Assembly: GCA_027972325.1 (NCBI GenBank)
Contig: JAPMOS010000028.1
Span: 124,001-188,000, forward strand
Direction: 5' to 3'
DNA length: 64,000 bases
DNA from: Paratrimastix pyriformis
Lineage: Eukaryota > Preaxostyla > Paratrimastigidae
Below are positions 1 through 12,200 of this stretch, piece after piece. Each line of letters begins with the position of its first letter. The stretch's first letter is position 1. Below the pieces are notes generated by a model. It was not told where the DNA came from, made no database searches, and saw only the letters and a list, made by a program, of their open reading frames with translations. The position numbers were made by a program, and so were the translations under genes.

Positions 1-1081
1 GCGGGCGGGCGCGAGGGGCGGGGGTGGGCGTGGGTGTGACCTCGTCAGCGGATGCGGTGCAGAGGTGATCGGCCGGGATGGGGGCGGTGGGGCCGCCCGG
101 GGCGACGAGGGCGGCCATGATGGCACCCGTGAGCCGCTTCTCGATGACCTGCTGCATGCGCGGGTTGGCCTTCCCGAAGACAACCTGCCTGCGCGGCCGG
201 CCGGGGGCGGCGGTCGCGGGTAGGGAGGCCCCGGGGGCAAGTATGGTGTGAAGACCAGTGACCCAGTCACGGACATGAGCAGGGGGGAGGTGGCGGGGCT
301 GGGGCGGGACCGACCGGATCTGCTTGGACTGCAGGAAGTATGCCTCCCGGGTGAACCGCTCCATGAACTCCTGCGCCATCCCGTCCGCCCCGCACCCCCG
401 ATGAGCCTGTGGCCTCACGATGACGGGGCTCGGGTCGCGGGTGCCCTCCGGCTCGAGGGGCGGTGCACGGGCGGTGCACGGGCGGTGCACGGGCGAGCAG
501 CGGGGGCGGCGGGGGGGGCGGGGCGACCTTGTAGGTGGCCATGTTGCCGACCAGGGCCGGGTTGAAGTGGCGCAGGGCGAGGAAGTTCGCCGATCGCAGG
601 TCGATGCTCACCATCTATCCCGGGGTGGTTCGCCATGAGCGGTGCGGGTGCGGGCTGCCCACGGACCGTCTGCTGGGCATACTGCATCGTGTAGATGTCG
701 GCCCCGGGGACGTGGGGTCCCTCGGGCATCCCCGCGAACAGAGCGTCGACTGCGGCCTGGTCGATGGTGGCGAATGATGGTTGACTGTGAAACGGCGTGA
801 GGGCGGACAGGGGCGGAGAGGGGCGACCTCGTAATGGCATTTACGGCCTGTTCGATGACAGCTTTCGTGGCGATGTGAAAATTGCCCTCACCGCCCAACC
901 GTTGCACAGTATCGACGAAGAGGCTGTATTTATCCTTGGTTTGATAAATGGGGTCGAGCAGTTCCAGCATGTATGTGAAGTGAGGCTCGTCAACAATTTG
1001 AATGGGCAAGGCATAGTCGCGAACAAAATCTCGGCGCAAGGCGGGCGTAATTTTCGCGGGCTTGGCTGGGTGGGAAGCCAT
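1..1081 (-). CDS. Conserved hypothetical protein, 3' end outside the window
   Basis: Read right to left. The gene starts at an ATG at 1081 (MASHPAKPAKIT) and runs off the left edge, so the C-terminus is missing. Five exons can be traced: about 837-1081, about 660-789, about 529-615 (VSIDLRSANFLALRHFNPAL), about 318-372 (EFMERFTREAYFLQSKQIR) and about 43-190 (VVFGKANPRMQQVIEKRL). Between them are GT..AG introns of about 50-145 nt; one starts GTCCGT and ends ATAG. The joined product keeps one frame and has the mixed charged and aromatic make-up of a folded protein. Stretches such as RSANFLALRHFNP, SKQIR and VFGKANPRMQ look like conserved blocks, but I cannot name the family. Its neighbour is DERA, same strand, 214 bp upstream. 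No membrane segment or signal peptide is visible. Confident as a gene; function unknown. Confidence 0.7.
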
Positions 1082-1295
1082 CGGAAGGGGGAACGACCGG
1101 GGGGTGTCTTCACCCCAACCCAACCAACCAGCACCCAACCATCCTCCCCCGCCCTGAGGCTCGCCCGCCAAACGCGACTGGGAGAAGAGAATTTTGATAT
1201 TATGTGCAAGGGGCCGCCTCTAGGGCCGAGAGGCGCGCCCATCCACACAGCCCAACGGAGGGTCGGACAAAGTCCCCCCCTCATGGTGGGCGCGT

Positions 1296-2200
1296 TTAAT
1301 AGGCGGCGTGGGAGACGACGGTGGAGTTGCCCTGGAGGGCGGCCTGGAGGGCGGTCAGGAGGCCGCTGGCCCCGAAGCGGAAGGTGGCCGGGGTGGCCCA
1401 GGCGGGGCCCAGGATGGCGTCGGCCTGCTCGAGGTAGTGGCGCGCGTCGGCCAGGGTGCGGATGCCGCCCGAGGGCTTCAGGCCCACGGGGCGGTGGGAC
1501 TCCTTGATGGCGTTGAGCATGATCTCGGTGGCGGCCAGGGTGGCGCTGACGGGCGACTTGCCGGTGCTGGTCTTGATGAAGTTGGCCCCCTGCTCGATGG
1601 CGATCCGGGAGGCCGAGGCGATCAGGGCGGCCTCCTGCAGCTCGCCCGTCTCGAGGATGACCTGCCCCACGACCACGGCCACGATCACACGCCACGATCA
1701 CCACACCCCGACAAACCGTGAACGGGAGGCTCAGGGCGGCCCGCTCGAGGTGTGCAACGGAGGCCGAAGGAGAAGGGAGCGAGGGGCGGGGACGGGGCGG
1801 GGCCGACCTTGAGGGTGCGGTTGGCTGGGACGGCGGCCCGGACGGCGGCGATCATCTCGACGGTGGGCTGGGTCTCACCCCGCTTGAAGCTCTTGTAGGG
1901 GATCACCAGGTCCACCTCGTCGGCCCCGTCGGCGATGGTGCGCTGGGTGTCGGCAACCACCTTGGCGACGGGCTCGTCGCCCGAGGGGAAGTTGACCACG
2001 GTGGCCACCTTGATGGGGGTGCCGTGGAGGGCAGTCTTGGCGGCAGGGACCGAACGGGGCCACACGCAAACGGCGGCCGTGTTGCCGTGGGGCCCGTGGG
2101 CACGAGCACAGAGAGCAACGACATCGGCGTCAGTGGCCTTGTCGCCCAGCTCGGTCAGGTCGAGGTGAGAGATACCGCGGCGGGCAATGGTGGTGTCGTC
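1296..2200 (-). CDS. DERA: Deoxyribose-phosphate aldolase (class I)
   Basis: Cleaves 2-deoxyribose-5-phosphate to glyceraldehyde-3-phosphate and acetaldehyde in cytosolic deoxynucleoside catabolism. Two exons are clear. The upstream one (about 1810-2200) reads RRGISHLDLTELGDKATDAD, then VATVVNFPSGD and GADEVDLVIPY, which holds the catalytic Asp region. The downstream one (1296 to about 1650) carries the Schiff-base lysine motif FIKTSTGKSP and the second active-site lysine in VGLKPSGGIRT. The protein ends at a stop at 1296. The intron starts GTCGGC after NRTLK and ends GGGCAG before VILETGELQEAAL. At 2200 the coding sequence is preceded by an acceptor with a 13-T pyrimidine tract and GACAG, so at least one more 5' exon exists. 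I could not place its ATG with a matching reading phase. The rest is full length for the family, so the enzyme is probably active. Confidence 0.93.
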
Positions 2201-2689
2201 CTGTCAAAAAAAAAAAAAACAATGATGAACAACAAGATACATCAAAAATGAGTCTGGGTTCGAAGCCGCTGCTTTGTCGAGCACAAACCTGGTGGCTAAA
2301 ATTTGAAAAATTGGTGGTGAGATTGGCGGTGAAACACCTCTGTGTGCAGACCTCATTTCGAAGAGAAAAAGCGGCGGATAAGACCGGTCACTATCCGCTG
2401 TCCTGCCGCACGATTTCCCAGACAGATTCGCTCTCTCCAGCCCAGGATCGCAGTGTCTCGTTGCCACACGACTCTAGACCGACCACCCGAACCATTCGAT
2501 CGTTTCTTGGACGACAATGACAATCTGTTATTATTGCGGGGGCGGGGGCGTGGCAGGAGCGGCAACAGCTGGAGTGGCAGCAGAAGGGGCACTGGATTGT
2601 ACAATGGGAGTTGCAGTTGCCGACGGGAAAGGTGGGGGTTTGTGGGGGCAGGGGAGGGCGTTGGGGAAGGATGATGACCCACAGAGATC
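2201..2689. other. Gap: unresolved 5' exon of DERA and 3' exon or UTR of WrbA
   Basis: Less GC-rich than its surroundings. It should contain the first exon of DERA (minus strand, upstream of 2200) and the 3' end of the WrbA gene (minus strand, downstream of 2690). The minus strand has open frames here, among them an Ala/Pro-rich stretch ending near 2536, but none joins its neighbour in phase with a convincing splice pair. A 13-A run at about 2206-2219 is the pyrimidine tract of the DERA acceptor read on the other strand. No RNA gene seen. Confidence 0.4.
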
Positions 2690-3627
2690 TTGTGTGCAAT
2701 TAGGGCGACTCTCTTGCCCTGAGCCTGACAGAGTGCAATGTCAGCCTGTGACATTTCACGAGAGCCGTCCGTCCCTGCGACGAATTCGATTGAGGGAAAC
2801 GGGGGGGTGAGCAGCGATGGCTTGGGCAGGGCGGCAAGACAATCCCGTTTTTTCGAGGCCCACCCCGTTCCTTCTCGATCCTCAGCGGGGCAGACGGACC
2901 AGTGGTGAAAGAGGCACCGAAGGGCGAGCCGCCGACGATGGCGTCCATGGCGACCAGCTGGGGCTCGGTGTAGGGCAGGCCGACTGCCCGTGCCGGTGTG
3001 CACGGGGTGATGTCGCGCGAGGAAGATGGGCGATGATGTGGGATGAAGCAGACAGGTCCCACCCGTGTGTGATGTGCTGCCCGGGCAGCCGGACCGATGT
3101 ACATGCCATGGTAGAGGAGAGTCGTGTGCATCGACTGGATAGCCGTCTCGTGCCCGCCGTGCTGTGTGCCCGCCGAGACGAAGGCCGAACCAACCTTCCC
3201 TACCAAGGCCCCAGAGAGCCAGAGACGCGCCGTTCGGTCGAGGAAGTTGCGCATCTGAGCTGTAACATTGCCGAAACGGACGGGAGACCTATTGACAGGA
3301 GGGGGAAACTAATAATGTAAGCTGACCACCACAAGACAGACCCGAAAATGATAGCATCGGCGTCACGAAGGCATTCCTCGGTGGCGAATGGGAGTTCGGC
3401 CCACTCTTGCTGGGGTCCTCGGGCACCAGCGGCATCCAGAGCCGCCTCAGAGAGGAGCTCGGGAACCTACGCCGAGGGGCGAGATCGTAACAAACAGAAA
3501 ATTGGACCCATCGAACCTGATAGAGTTCCACTTTCGCACCCACCGAACGGGCGCCATCTGCGATGGCCTTTGCCATTTTATATGTGTGACCAAATGTCGA
3601 ATAAAAAACAATTTTCACTTTTACCAT
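2690..3627 (-). CDS. wrbA: NAD(P)H:quinone oxidoreductase, WrbA type
   Basis: FMN flavoprotein of the flavodoxin fold that reduces quinones by two electrons and so avoids semiquinone radicals. Exon 1 starts at the ATG at 3627 with [20 protein letters not shown], the phosphate-binding loop of FMN. It is followed by [12 protein letters not shown] (about 3345-3460), then [17 protein letters not shown] and [18 protein letters not shown] (about 3113-3290), all signatures of the WrbA family rather than of plain flavodoxins. Further exons hold [10 protein letters not shown] with GGSPFGAS (about 2895-2975), and [22 protein letters not shown] (about 2690-2780), which matches the usual C-terminus. Five or more exons are present; the first intron begins GTTCG. 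A short C-terminal extension past 2690 is possible but I could not settle it. The start lies 111 bp from the divergent start of the CFAP65-like gene, so the two may share a promoter. Confidence 0.94.
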
Positions 3628-3738
3628 CGGGGGAGGCGCCTGTCAGGCCACAAAAAACCGACGAGAGAGCCGACCAAAACAGGGCCAAGCAGGCTATCTT
3701 CTGCGGTTTCAAACCAAGCTTTCAGTGGGTAGCGATCG

Positions 3739-6178
3739 ATGTCTGCGTTGGACACGAGCGCTCTCCAGATAGACTGCGGGCCTCCCCTTGTTTTTTCCCA
3801 TTGGTCTGTCAATTGTGATGGCTGGGACCAACAATTTTCTTCCCGATGATGCAGGGTGCCCGGTGGCGAGTATGTTAAAAAGCTCGTCATCCGAAATACC
3901 AGTAGCACCATTGTCCAAAGGGTGATCTATAAGACTCCCGAGAGCAAGTTTTTCTACATGCCATTCCCCACCCCCCACATGTTGAACCCGGGGCTCTCTT
4001 TCTCGGTGGATGTAATCTTCCGACCCGTCGAGTTGGTCTGTTGCCAAAAAAATTACGCTTCGGTGCCACTGCGACCGACCCGCCACCAGGTTGCCATCGA
4101 GGAGAGCATCGAGTTCGAGTGCACCAAGGGCACCTTCCGTCTGCCCTTGATTGCCACGGTGCCCACCCTGTCGATCGCCGTGCCGGCCTCGCTGAACATG
4201 GGCTTCTGCCCGGTGAACGAGGTCACCACGCGGCACTTCGAGATCCGCAACACGGGCCAGGTCGAGGCCCCCTTCGCCTGGTCGCTCCCTCCCCGGGGCC
4301 CAGCCGCCGACGGGGACCCGTCCCCGCAGCCGGTGGTGGTGCTCAAGCCCATGGGCGGGGTCATCGCCCCCGGCAAGGCGGTCCTGATCCAGGCCAGCTT
4401 CCGCCCGACGGTCCGCCCCCTCCCACCCGCCTGCCCCCGCCCCCGCCCCCGCCCCTGCTCCCGCCCCTGCCCAGCCGCCCCCACCGACCGGTCTCTCGCC
4501 CTTCATCATTTCTCCCCTTGGGGCGGCCGCACACACGCAGGAGGCCTCGGTGCTTGTCTACAGCGCCATCTGCAGCTGCGGGCCGGCCACCCACGTGATG
4601 CGGGTCGAGGGGGTGGGCAAGTACGCCTACCTGGTCCTCTCCCAGCGCGCCCTCGACTTCGGCCAGGTCCGCCGGCCCCCCTAATGGCCCCCAACCGCAC
4701 GGTTGCATGGATCGCCCCTGCCTGCACCCCCCCCCCCCCCCCCTCGGCCCTCTTCTGCTCCGTCTCCTGCCCCCAGTCGACAGCCGCCCCGTCGTGCGGG
4801 GAGGGCCGCCCCCCTTCAGGCCTCACCTCCGCCACCTGTGTCTGCCTGCCGGTGGGTGCTTGTATGTGGGGCAGGTGCACGTGGGGGCCAGCAGCAGCCT
4901 GGCGGTGACCGTGAGCAACCCGTCGGCCGTCTTCTCCTCCTTCCGGATCGCCCCCCTGCCCCGGCCGGCCCTCCGGCAGCACGGCGAGGCGGCGGGCCGT
5001 GCCCCGACCCCCTTCGCCTTCAGCCCGGCCCACGGCCTCATCCAGCCGGGCCAGTCCGTCACCGTCACCGTCCGTCGGCGCCCCCCGCCCCGCTGCTCGC
5101 GCACCCCCGCCCCGCCGCGCCACACCACGCACCCCACGTTCGGTTGCCGCGTTCGGTGCTGCCGCGTTCGGCGTTGCCGCGTTCGGCGTTGCCGCGTTCG
5201 GCGTTGCCGCGTTCGGCGTTGCCGCGTTCGGTGCTGCGCCCGAGCCGGGCACGGCGCCCCCTGCCCGGGATGTGCTGCTCCTCCTCATGCTCATGGCGCT
5301 TTGGGGGTGCGGGGCGCTGGCGTGCGAGCAGGCGACCTACACGGCGGCCACCCACGGGATGCACAGCTGCGAGGACTACCGGCTGACGACCCCGGGGGGC
5401 CACCAGTGCGACCTGACCTGCACCGGGCGGGCCCTGGGCCCCGTGGTGGCCCTCAGCAGGCGCCTCATCGACTTCGGCTCGGTCGAGATGGGTCCGCCCA
5501 GCCCCGCCCCGCCCCGCCTGATGCCCCCTCGGCGGCTCCCTTCCCTGCCTTGGCTTTCTGGCCCTGATCTGGGGGGGGCGCGGTTGGTCCGTGTGGGGGC
5601 AGGGCGGGTGGCCAAGCGGACGCTGACGGTGCGGAACCTCGCCCCGGCCCCGGCCGAGGTGGAGCTGGACGCGGACCCCGACGGGTTCTTCAGCTTCGAC
5701 TGCACCCGGGTGGCCCTGCAGCCCTGCACGGCCGCCCACGCCTCGCGCACCATCACGGTCACCTTCCGGCCCCGGCTCTGCATGAACCACTACAAGCGGG
5801 TCCTCTGCCTGGTCGCCAACCAGGCCCCGATGGTCCGCACACGGCCCCGCCTCGCCGCGGGCCCACATCCGCGCCTCCACTTCCCCCAACCTCATCCGCT
5901 CCTCCTTCCGCCTCGGATCGCCCTCATGCCCGCACCCCGGCCCGCGGGTTGGCGTTGCTGCGCAGGCGCTTGAGCTGCTGGGGACGGGCTTCACGACGGC
6001 CTCCCGGCCGCCCCCCTTCGGGCCGGCCGACCTGGCGGCCTTCCGGCGGCTGCCCCCCGAGGCCCTCATCACGGGCCCCCGCCGACCTGGCCGCCTCGGC
6101 CGAGCAGCCCCTCGCCGCGACCCTGGCCGCCTCGTCCGCCGCCTCGTCCACCACCCGCACCAGCCAGGACCCCGCCAT

Positions 6179-6211
<33 letters not shown>

Positions 6212-9200
6212 CGACGAGCAGCCCGACGAGCAGCCGGAGCCGCCCCCCGGTCCGCCTCGTGCCCCACCCATCCGTCCATCCGTCCCTCCCCTCCCCCCCC
6301 TCCCCGCCCACCCGATGGGAGCTGAAGGGGCCCCGCCCATCGGGGCGCATCATCGGCTCATCGCCTCATCGGGTCACCCGCCTCGGGTCCCTCGGGGCGA
6401 TGGGCGTGCCGGGCGGCGGCAGGGGCCGAGGAGACCCAGCACCCCGACGAGGCCCTCTGGCCGCTGGTCTTCCAGCGCCCCAGCGACCCCGCAGCCCCAA
6501 TCCACCTCGACGTCCGCACCCCGCATGCCCCCACCCCACCCCGCTGCCCCACCTCGCCATCCCCCGCCTGTCGCTCACGTGGGTCGCGTGGCTGCTGCTG
6601 GATGGGCCTGTGGGCAGGTGGACGAGCTGAACTTCGGGGGGACGGGCGCGCTGCGGCTGGGGGAGGCGCTCTCGGTGACGGTCACCAACGGGACCGCACA
6701 CAAGGTCACCTGCTGCTGGCGCTGCCCGGGCGGCCCCGCGGGCGAGCCGGCGCCCTTCGCCATCATCCCCGAGCAGGCCGACGTCAAGGCTTTCGCCACC
6801 GAGGTCCCCCTTGCCCACCTGCCCTACCCTACCCTGCCCTGCCCTGCCCCCCGCCCTGCGAGGAGCGGCCCCCCATGACCCCCCCTGGTGGCTGTGCCCC
6901 GGGGGGCGCGTGCAGACCTTCCGTGTGCAGTTCCGGCCCGGGCAGCCCAACCGGCACTACCGTGCCCGGGTCGAGTGCATGGCCTACGTCAAGTACATGC
7001 GCCTCTACACCCTGGCCAAGGGGCGGCCCCTCATCCCGCCCTGGTGCCTCCAGCTGCCCTGCATGGGGTCCGCCCGCCCCTGCCCGTCCCCCCACCCCCT
7101 GCCCTCTGCCCTGCCCCCACCCCCCACCCCCTCATCCTTTCGTGGTGGTCTGGGGCGGCCGGGTGGGCGCAGGGACACGTTCAGCGGTGGGGAGCAGTTC
7201 ATCCCGCGGGCCCACATGAGCCCCGCCCGAATCGAATTCCCGCCCACCTGCCCCGGGGCCCCCGTCTGCCACACCCTCCAGCTGTGCAACGAGACCGACA
7301 CCTCGCTCTTCTACGCCTGCCAGCGTCCGGCCCCCCGCCCGCCCTACCGCCCCACAAGCAGCATCCCTCCCTGGCGCCCTCTCTCCATCAAGCCCTCCCT
7401 CCCTCGCACCCTCGTGATCCCGCCCCCTCAACGCCGTTCCTCTCGGGTCGGGGCGCGGGCGCGGGTGGCCCCTGCAGAGGCCGAGCGGGGCGGCCTGTTC
7501 GAGGTGTACCCTCCCCTGGGGCTGGTCGGCCCCAGCGGGACGGCCCTCCTCGCGGCCCGCTTCTCGCCGGGGGCCCCCAGCCCCGCCGAGCCCAGGGGCG
7601 CCCCCACGGGCGAGGCGTACACCCACCGGGTCCGCCTGCAGCTCAACCGCAGCCCCACCGAGGCCGCCGAGCTGACCATGCTCGCCACCGGTCCGCCCCC
7701 GCCCCCCAGCAGGCTCCTCGGCTGGCCCGGCGGCCCGTTGGTGAACATGATCTCATGGTGTAGTTGGTTATCACGTGAGTTTAACACACTCAAGGTCCCC
7801 GGTTCGAATCCGGGTGAGATCATCTTTTTCTCTTTTTCCTCTTCAGTGCACCGGGCCGCGGTGGAGCTCGAGACTGCTGTGCTGGGGCTGCAGCCGACCT
7901 GCGTGGGGGCCCACACCGAGCGGACGGTGGCCGTGCGGAACCCCAGCCGGGTGCCCGTGCTGTTCCGCTTCCGGGTGGACCCCCTCGACGGCCGCGTCCT
8001 CAAGGTCCCCCCCGCCCCGCCCTGCCTCCACGCCCCACCCTGCCTCCCACGCCCCACCCTGCCTCTGCCTTCCCTCATCATGGCCTGGCCTTCGGGGCCC
8101 CGTCTGGCCTGCAGATCGAGCCCTCGAGCGGGGTGCTGGAGGGCGGCGAGACGCGCCCCGTGACGGTGCGGTTCGCCCCGCGGGCCCTGGGGCCCTACCT
8201 GCTCAAGGTGCCCTGCTCGGCAGCCCTCGCGGCTGCCCCCACGGCCGTCCAGGGTCCGCCCCCCGCACTCATCTTCAGTCGCGCATCGTCGTCATGGCAT
8301 CATCATCCTCCAATCTCCTCATCGCATCGTTATCATCATCATCATCATGGGGGGGGATGGCTGTGCGGATGGGGGCCGGGGCGCGGGCAGGGCGGACGCA
8401 GCTGACGGTGCAGGGGGAGGGCATCACGGGGGCCATCCGGTTCGAGCCGCCCCTGGTCGACTTCGGGGCCGTCCTCGTGGTCCGCCCCCCATCGCCCCCG
8501 CCTGCCCCGCCTGCCACGGCGCCCCCCCGTTGGTCCGATGGGCGCTGACCTGTGGGTTGGGCCACCACGGTGGCCGGTTGGGCGGGCAGGGGTCGCAGCC
8601 CCGGCGGACGGTGGCCCTGATCAACGACAGCGACGCCGACATCCGCTACAGGCTCGTCGTCAGCTGCCCCCCGCCCCCGGGTCCGCCCCGCCCATGCCCC
8701 CGAATGCCCCCGCCAACCCTCGCCCCCCCGCCATTCCCATGATGCTGACGGTGGGCAGAGGGCGAGGGTGCGGCCAGCCCCGGGAGCCCCCGCTCGACGG
8801 TGCTGCCCGAGACGGCCCGCACGGGGGCCACCAAGGCCACCAGGCCCGACCCGGCCGCCGCCCTGCACATCAGCCCCGCGGCCGGTCCGCCCCCCCCCGG
8901 CCCGCCACCGCCCCTGTCCCTGGGGCGGTCATCCTCCCTCGACCTGACTCGCCCCCCGCCATCCCCTCACCGCCTCCTCTGCACCTCCGCCCGTCGGTCG
9001 GGCCGCGGGCGGGTGGGTGGGTGGGTGATGGCGACAGGGGTCGTGGCTGCCCGGTCGCACGTGGACCTCTCCGTGGCGCTGGCCCCCACCCAGCGGGCCC
9101 TGCACAGCTTCCACATCGCCTGCGCACTGCTGCCGCCCGCGCCCCGCCCCGCCCCTGGGGCAGCCCCATCCCCGGCCGGATCGCCCCCCGCGACCCCGTC

Positions 9201-12200
9201 CCCCCCGCCCCAACCCCAGCCCCATTCCCAATCCCAATCCCAATCCCGGGCCCTGGGGCTGGGCCCCGTCCGGGCGGCCTCGACCCCGTCGATGCCCAAC
9301 CCGCGCCGCCTCCGCCAGCAGGCCGCCCGGGCCGCCGCCACGGGGACCCTCTCGGTCGCAGCCGCCACCGCCACCGCCCCGGCCGCCCCGTCCCCCGTGG
9401 CGGCCCGCCGTGTGGGTGGGGCCCTCTCACGGACCGGCTCGCGGGCCGGCCCCGGACCCGCCGCCCAGGCGGGGCGGCTGCCCCCCGAGGAGGCCGCCAA
9501 GCGGGAGGCCCTGGCGGCACTCGAGGGCGGCCTCGCGCCCGGCATCTCCATCTGCCCGTCGCCCGTGCCTCCCCAGGCCCCCGCACCCGGCGCGCCCGCC
9601 CCGGCCCCCGCCCCGGCCCCGGCCGAGGAGGGCCAGGCCCCAGCCGGGGCGGAGGATGCCGAGGGGGACAGCGACATCTGCCTCTTCAGGCCCGCATGCG
9701 ACATCTCAGGTCCGCCGCCCCGCCCGCCACCCGCCCGCCCCCGCGGGGCCCTCTGCCGCTGGGCCTCCACGCATCCGGCCCGGTCGCGCCGCCTCACAGG
9801 GGGATGCTGGCTGGGTCGGGTTGCGCGGGGGGTGCGTGGGGGCGGCTGGGCGCAGCGATGGCGACCTTCCCCTCGCTGGCCTTCACCGACGTGGCGGCCC
9901 CGGGGTGGGGCAAGGAGCGCGCTTCGAGGCAGCTCTCGCTGGGCCCCATCAACGAGACCCTCGCGGCCGCCCTCACCCCCGCTGACGTCCGCCACGCACC
10001 GCCCCGGCCCCCGCCCCGCTTCGTCTTTGCTGGTGGTGCTGCTGCTACTGCTGGTGGTGGTGGTGTGGTGGTGGTGGTGGGTGGTGGTGGTGGTGCTCTG
10101 TCGCCGGGGTGGGCTGCGATGGGCCGGGGCTCACCCGACGGGTGCTGACATGGGGGCGGGGACGGGGGCGGGGCGGCGGGTGGGTGTCTGGGCAGCGGGC
10201 CTTCAACGGGTACGAGGGCCTCCTGACCACCGACGAGGGGGCCGCCCTGCTGCGGGGCCTGGCCGCCTTCCCGTTCGACTTCGGCACGGCCGCCCTCGGG
10301 TCCGCCCGCCCTGCCCGCCCCCCTGGCCCCACGGCTCCGGCCCCATGGCCCCGGCCCCACGGCCCCGTGTGTGAGCAGCCGCATGTGCGCCGGAACCTCG
10401 TATGACGACCCTGACGGGTGGCGGGTGCGGGTGGCTGGGGGCGCAGGAGCGAGCCGACCGAGGTGCAGGTGCGCCTGCAGAACGCGGGTTCGCTGGGGCT
10501 CGAGTGGCGCCTGCGGATGCCGGGCGACTTCGAGGTGCCCCCCGAGAAGTGGGTCGACGAGCTGCCGCCCAGCCCCCAGCAGGCCCTCCAGCGGGTCATC
10601 ATCGACAAGCGCATCTTCGGCGCCGCCCCCATGGTCCGCCCGCACGCCACCCCGCCGCCCCGTCTCCCGCTCCCCACATCCCCGTTCTCCCCATTGCGGG
10701 GCTGGCCGGGGCTGCCCCTGGTCAGACGAAGGCGCCCTGCTGGTTGCCGGGTGGCTCACGGGTGGGTGGCGGTGGGCTGGCGATGGCGCTGGTGGTGGTG
10801 GCGGCTGCGGTGGATGTGGGGTGCAGGGGGGCAAGCTGGCCCCTGGACAGACCCAGGTGGTGCGGTTCAGCTACCAGCACCTCATGCCCGGCACCCACAC
10901 CCTGCCCGCCGTCCTCCAGCTCGTCAGCGGTCCGCCCCCGCCCTCCGCCCGCCCGCAAGCCCCTCCCTCCATCCCGCTGCCCTCCCCTCTGACCATGACG
11001 CCCTCTTTCTGGTCCCCGGGGGGCGGGCACGTGGCTGGGCATGGGGGTATGGGGGCATGGGGGCATGGGGGGCGCGGCGGTGGCGCAGGCAAGCAGATCG
11101 TGCTGCAGCTGGGCGGGCAGACCCTCCACCCGCAGGAGCCCAACCTGGCCCTGCCCGGCGGCCCCGTCCACCAGCTGGCCCCCGTCCCCGTCGGCGAGGT
11201 CCCCGCCGCCCCCGCCCTTGCTGCCCCCGCCCCCCATCTCCCTCTCCCTGCCTCCCTCTCCCTCTCTCTGCATCCCTCCCTCTGCCTCCCTCTCTGCCTC
11301 CCTCTCCCTGCCTCCCTCTCTGGGGGGTGCTCTCCCGGCCGGCCCTGCCCTGACCGTTGAGATCGGCCTGCCCTGACCGTCGGTCGGTCTCTCTGTCGGG
11401 GCGGCTGGGACGGCGTGGGGGCGCGGGTGCATGGGCCTGGCCGTGTGCAGGAGGAGGCCCCCGCGCAGGCCTTCGAGGTGCGCAACGAGGGCCCGGGGCC
11501 GCTCCGGTTCCGGGTTGGCCTCGAGGGGGTCGAGCGGCTCAACGGGGCCGCCTACGACTTCCCCGTCCTCGAGTGCGACACCCCGGCCGGCGAGCTCGCC
11601 CCCGGCGCCACGGCCCCAATCCGGTGGCACTTCCGGTCCGCACCCCGATGCCCGCCGCCCCCCCCCCCCCCAGCCACCGGCGCCAAAAGGAAACGGTGGG
11701 CGGGTGGGGCGGTGATCGGGAAGGGCCCACGGGCGGCGCCAGGTCATCTGCAGAGGATGTGCGGCTCATGCGGGGGATGGTGCCGGGGACGATGCCGGAG
11801 GGGCCGGCCGGTGGGCTGCTTCTGACGCGGGGCGATCGGGCCGGTGTGTGGGCTGTTTGGCGGCTGCGGGGCGGGGGCGGCTGTGGGGCTGCGGGGCGTG
11901 CAGGCCGCTGGCTGCGAGCGAGTACCGGGTGGAGGTGCCCATCGAGGTCGAGGGCGGCGCCCCGGACCGTCACCCTGGTCGGGTCGGGCTACATCCCCAC
12001 CATGGTCCGCCTGCCCCCTGCCCCTGCCCCCTGCCCCTGCCCCCTGCCCCTGCCCCTGCCCCTGCCCCTGCCCCTGCCCCTGCCCCTGCCCCTGCCCCTG
12101 CCCCTGCCCCTGCCCCCTGCCCCTGCCCCGCCCCTGCCCCTGCCCCCTGCCCCCTGCCCCCTGCCCCTGCCCCTGCCCCTGCCCCCTGCCCCTGCCCCTG

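Noticed and set aside
2250-2275. GGTTCGAAGCC, resembling a tRNA box B
   Set aside because: No acceptor, D or anticodon stem can be formed around it on either strand.
8500-10400. Additional plus- and minus-strand genes suggested by many 200-500 codon open frames
   Set aside because: At about 75% GC stops are rare in every frame. Only the frames with ASH-domain motifs or matching splice junctions were kept.
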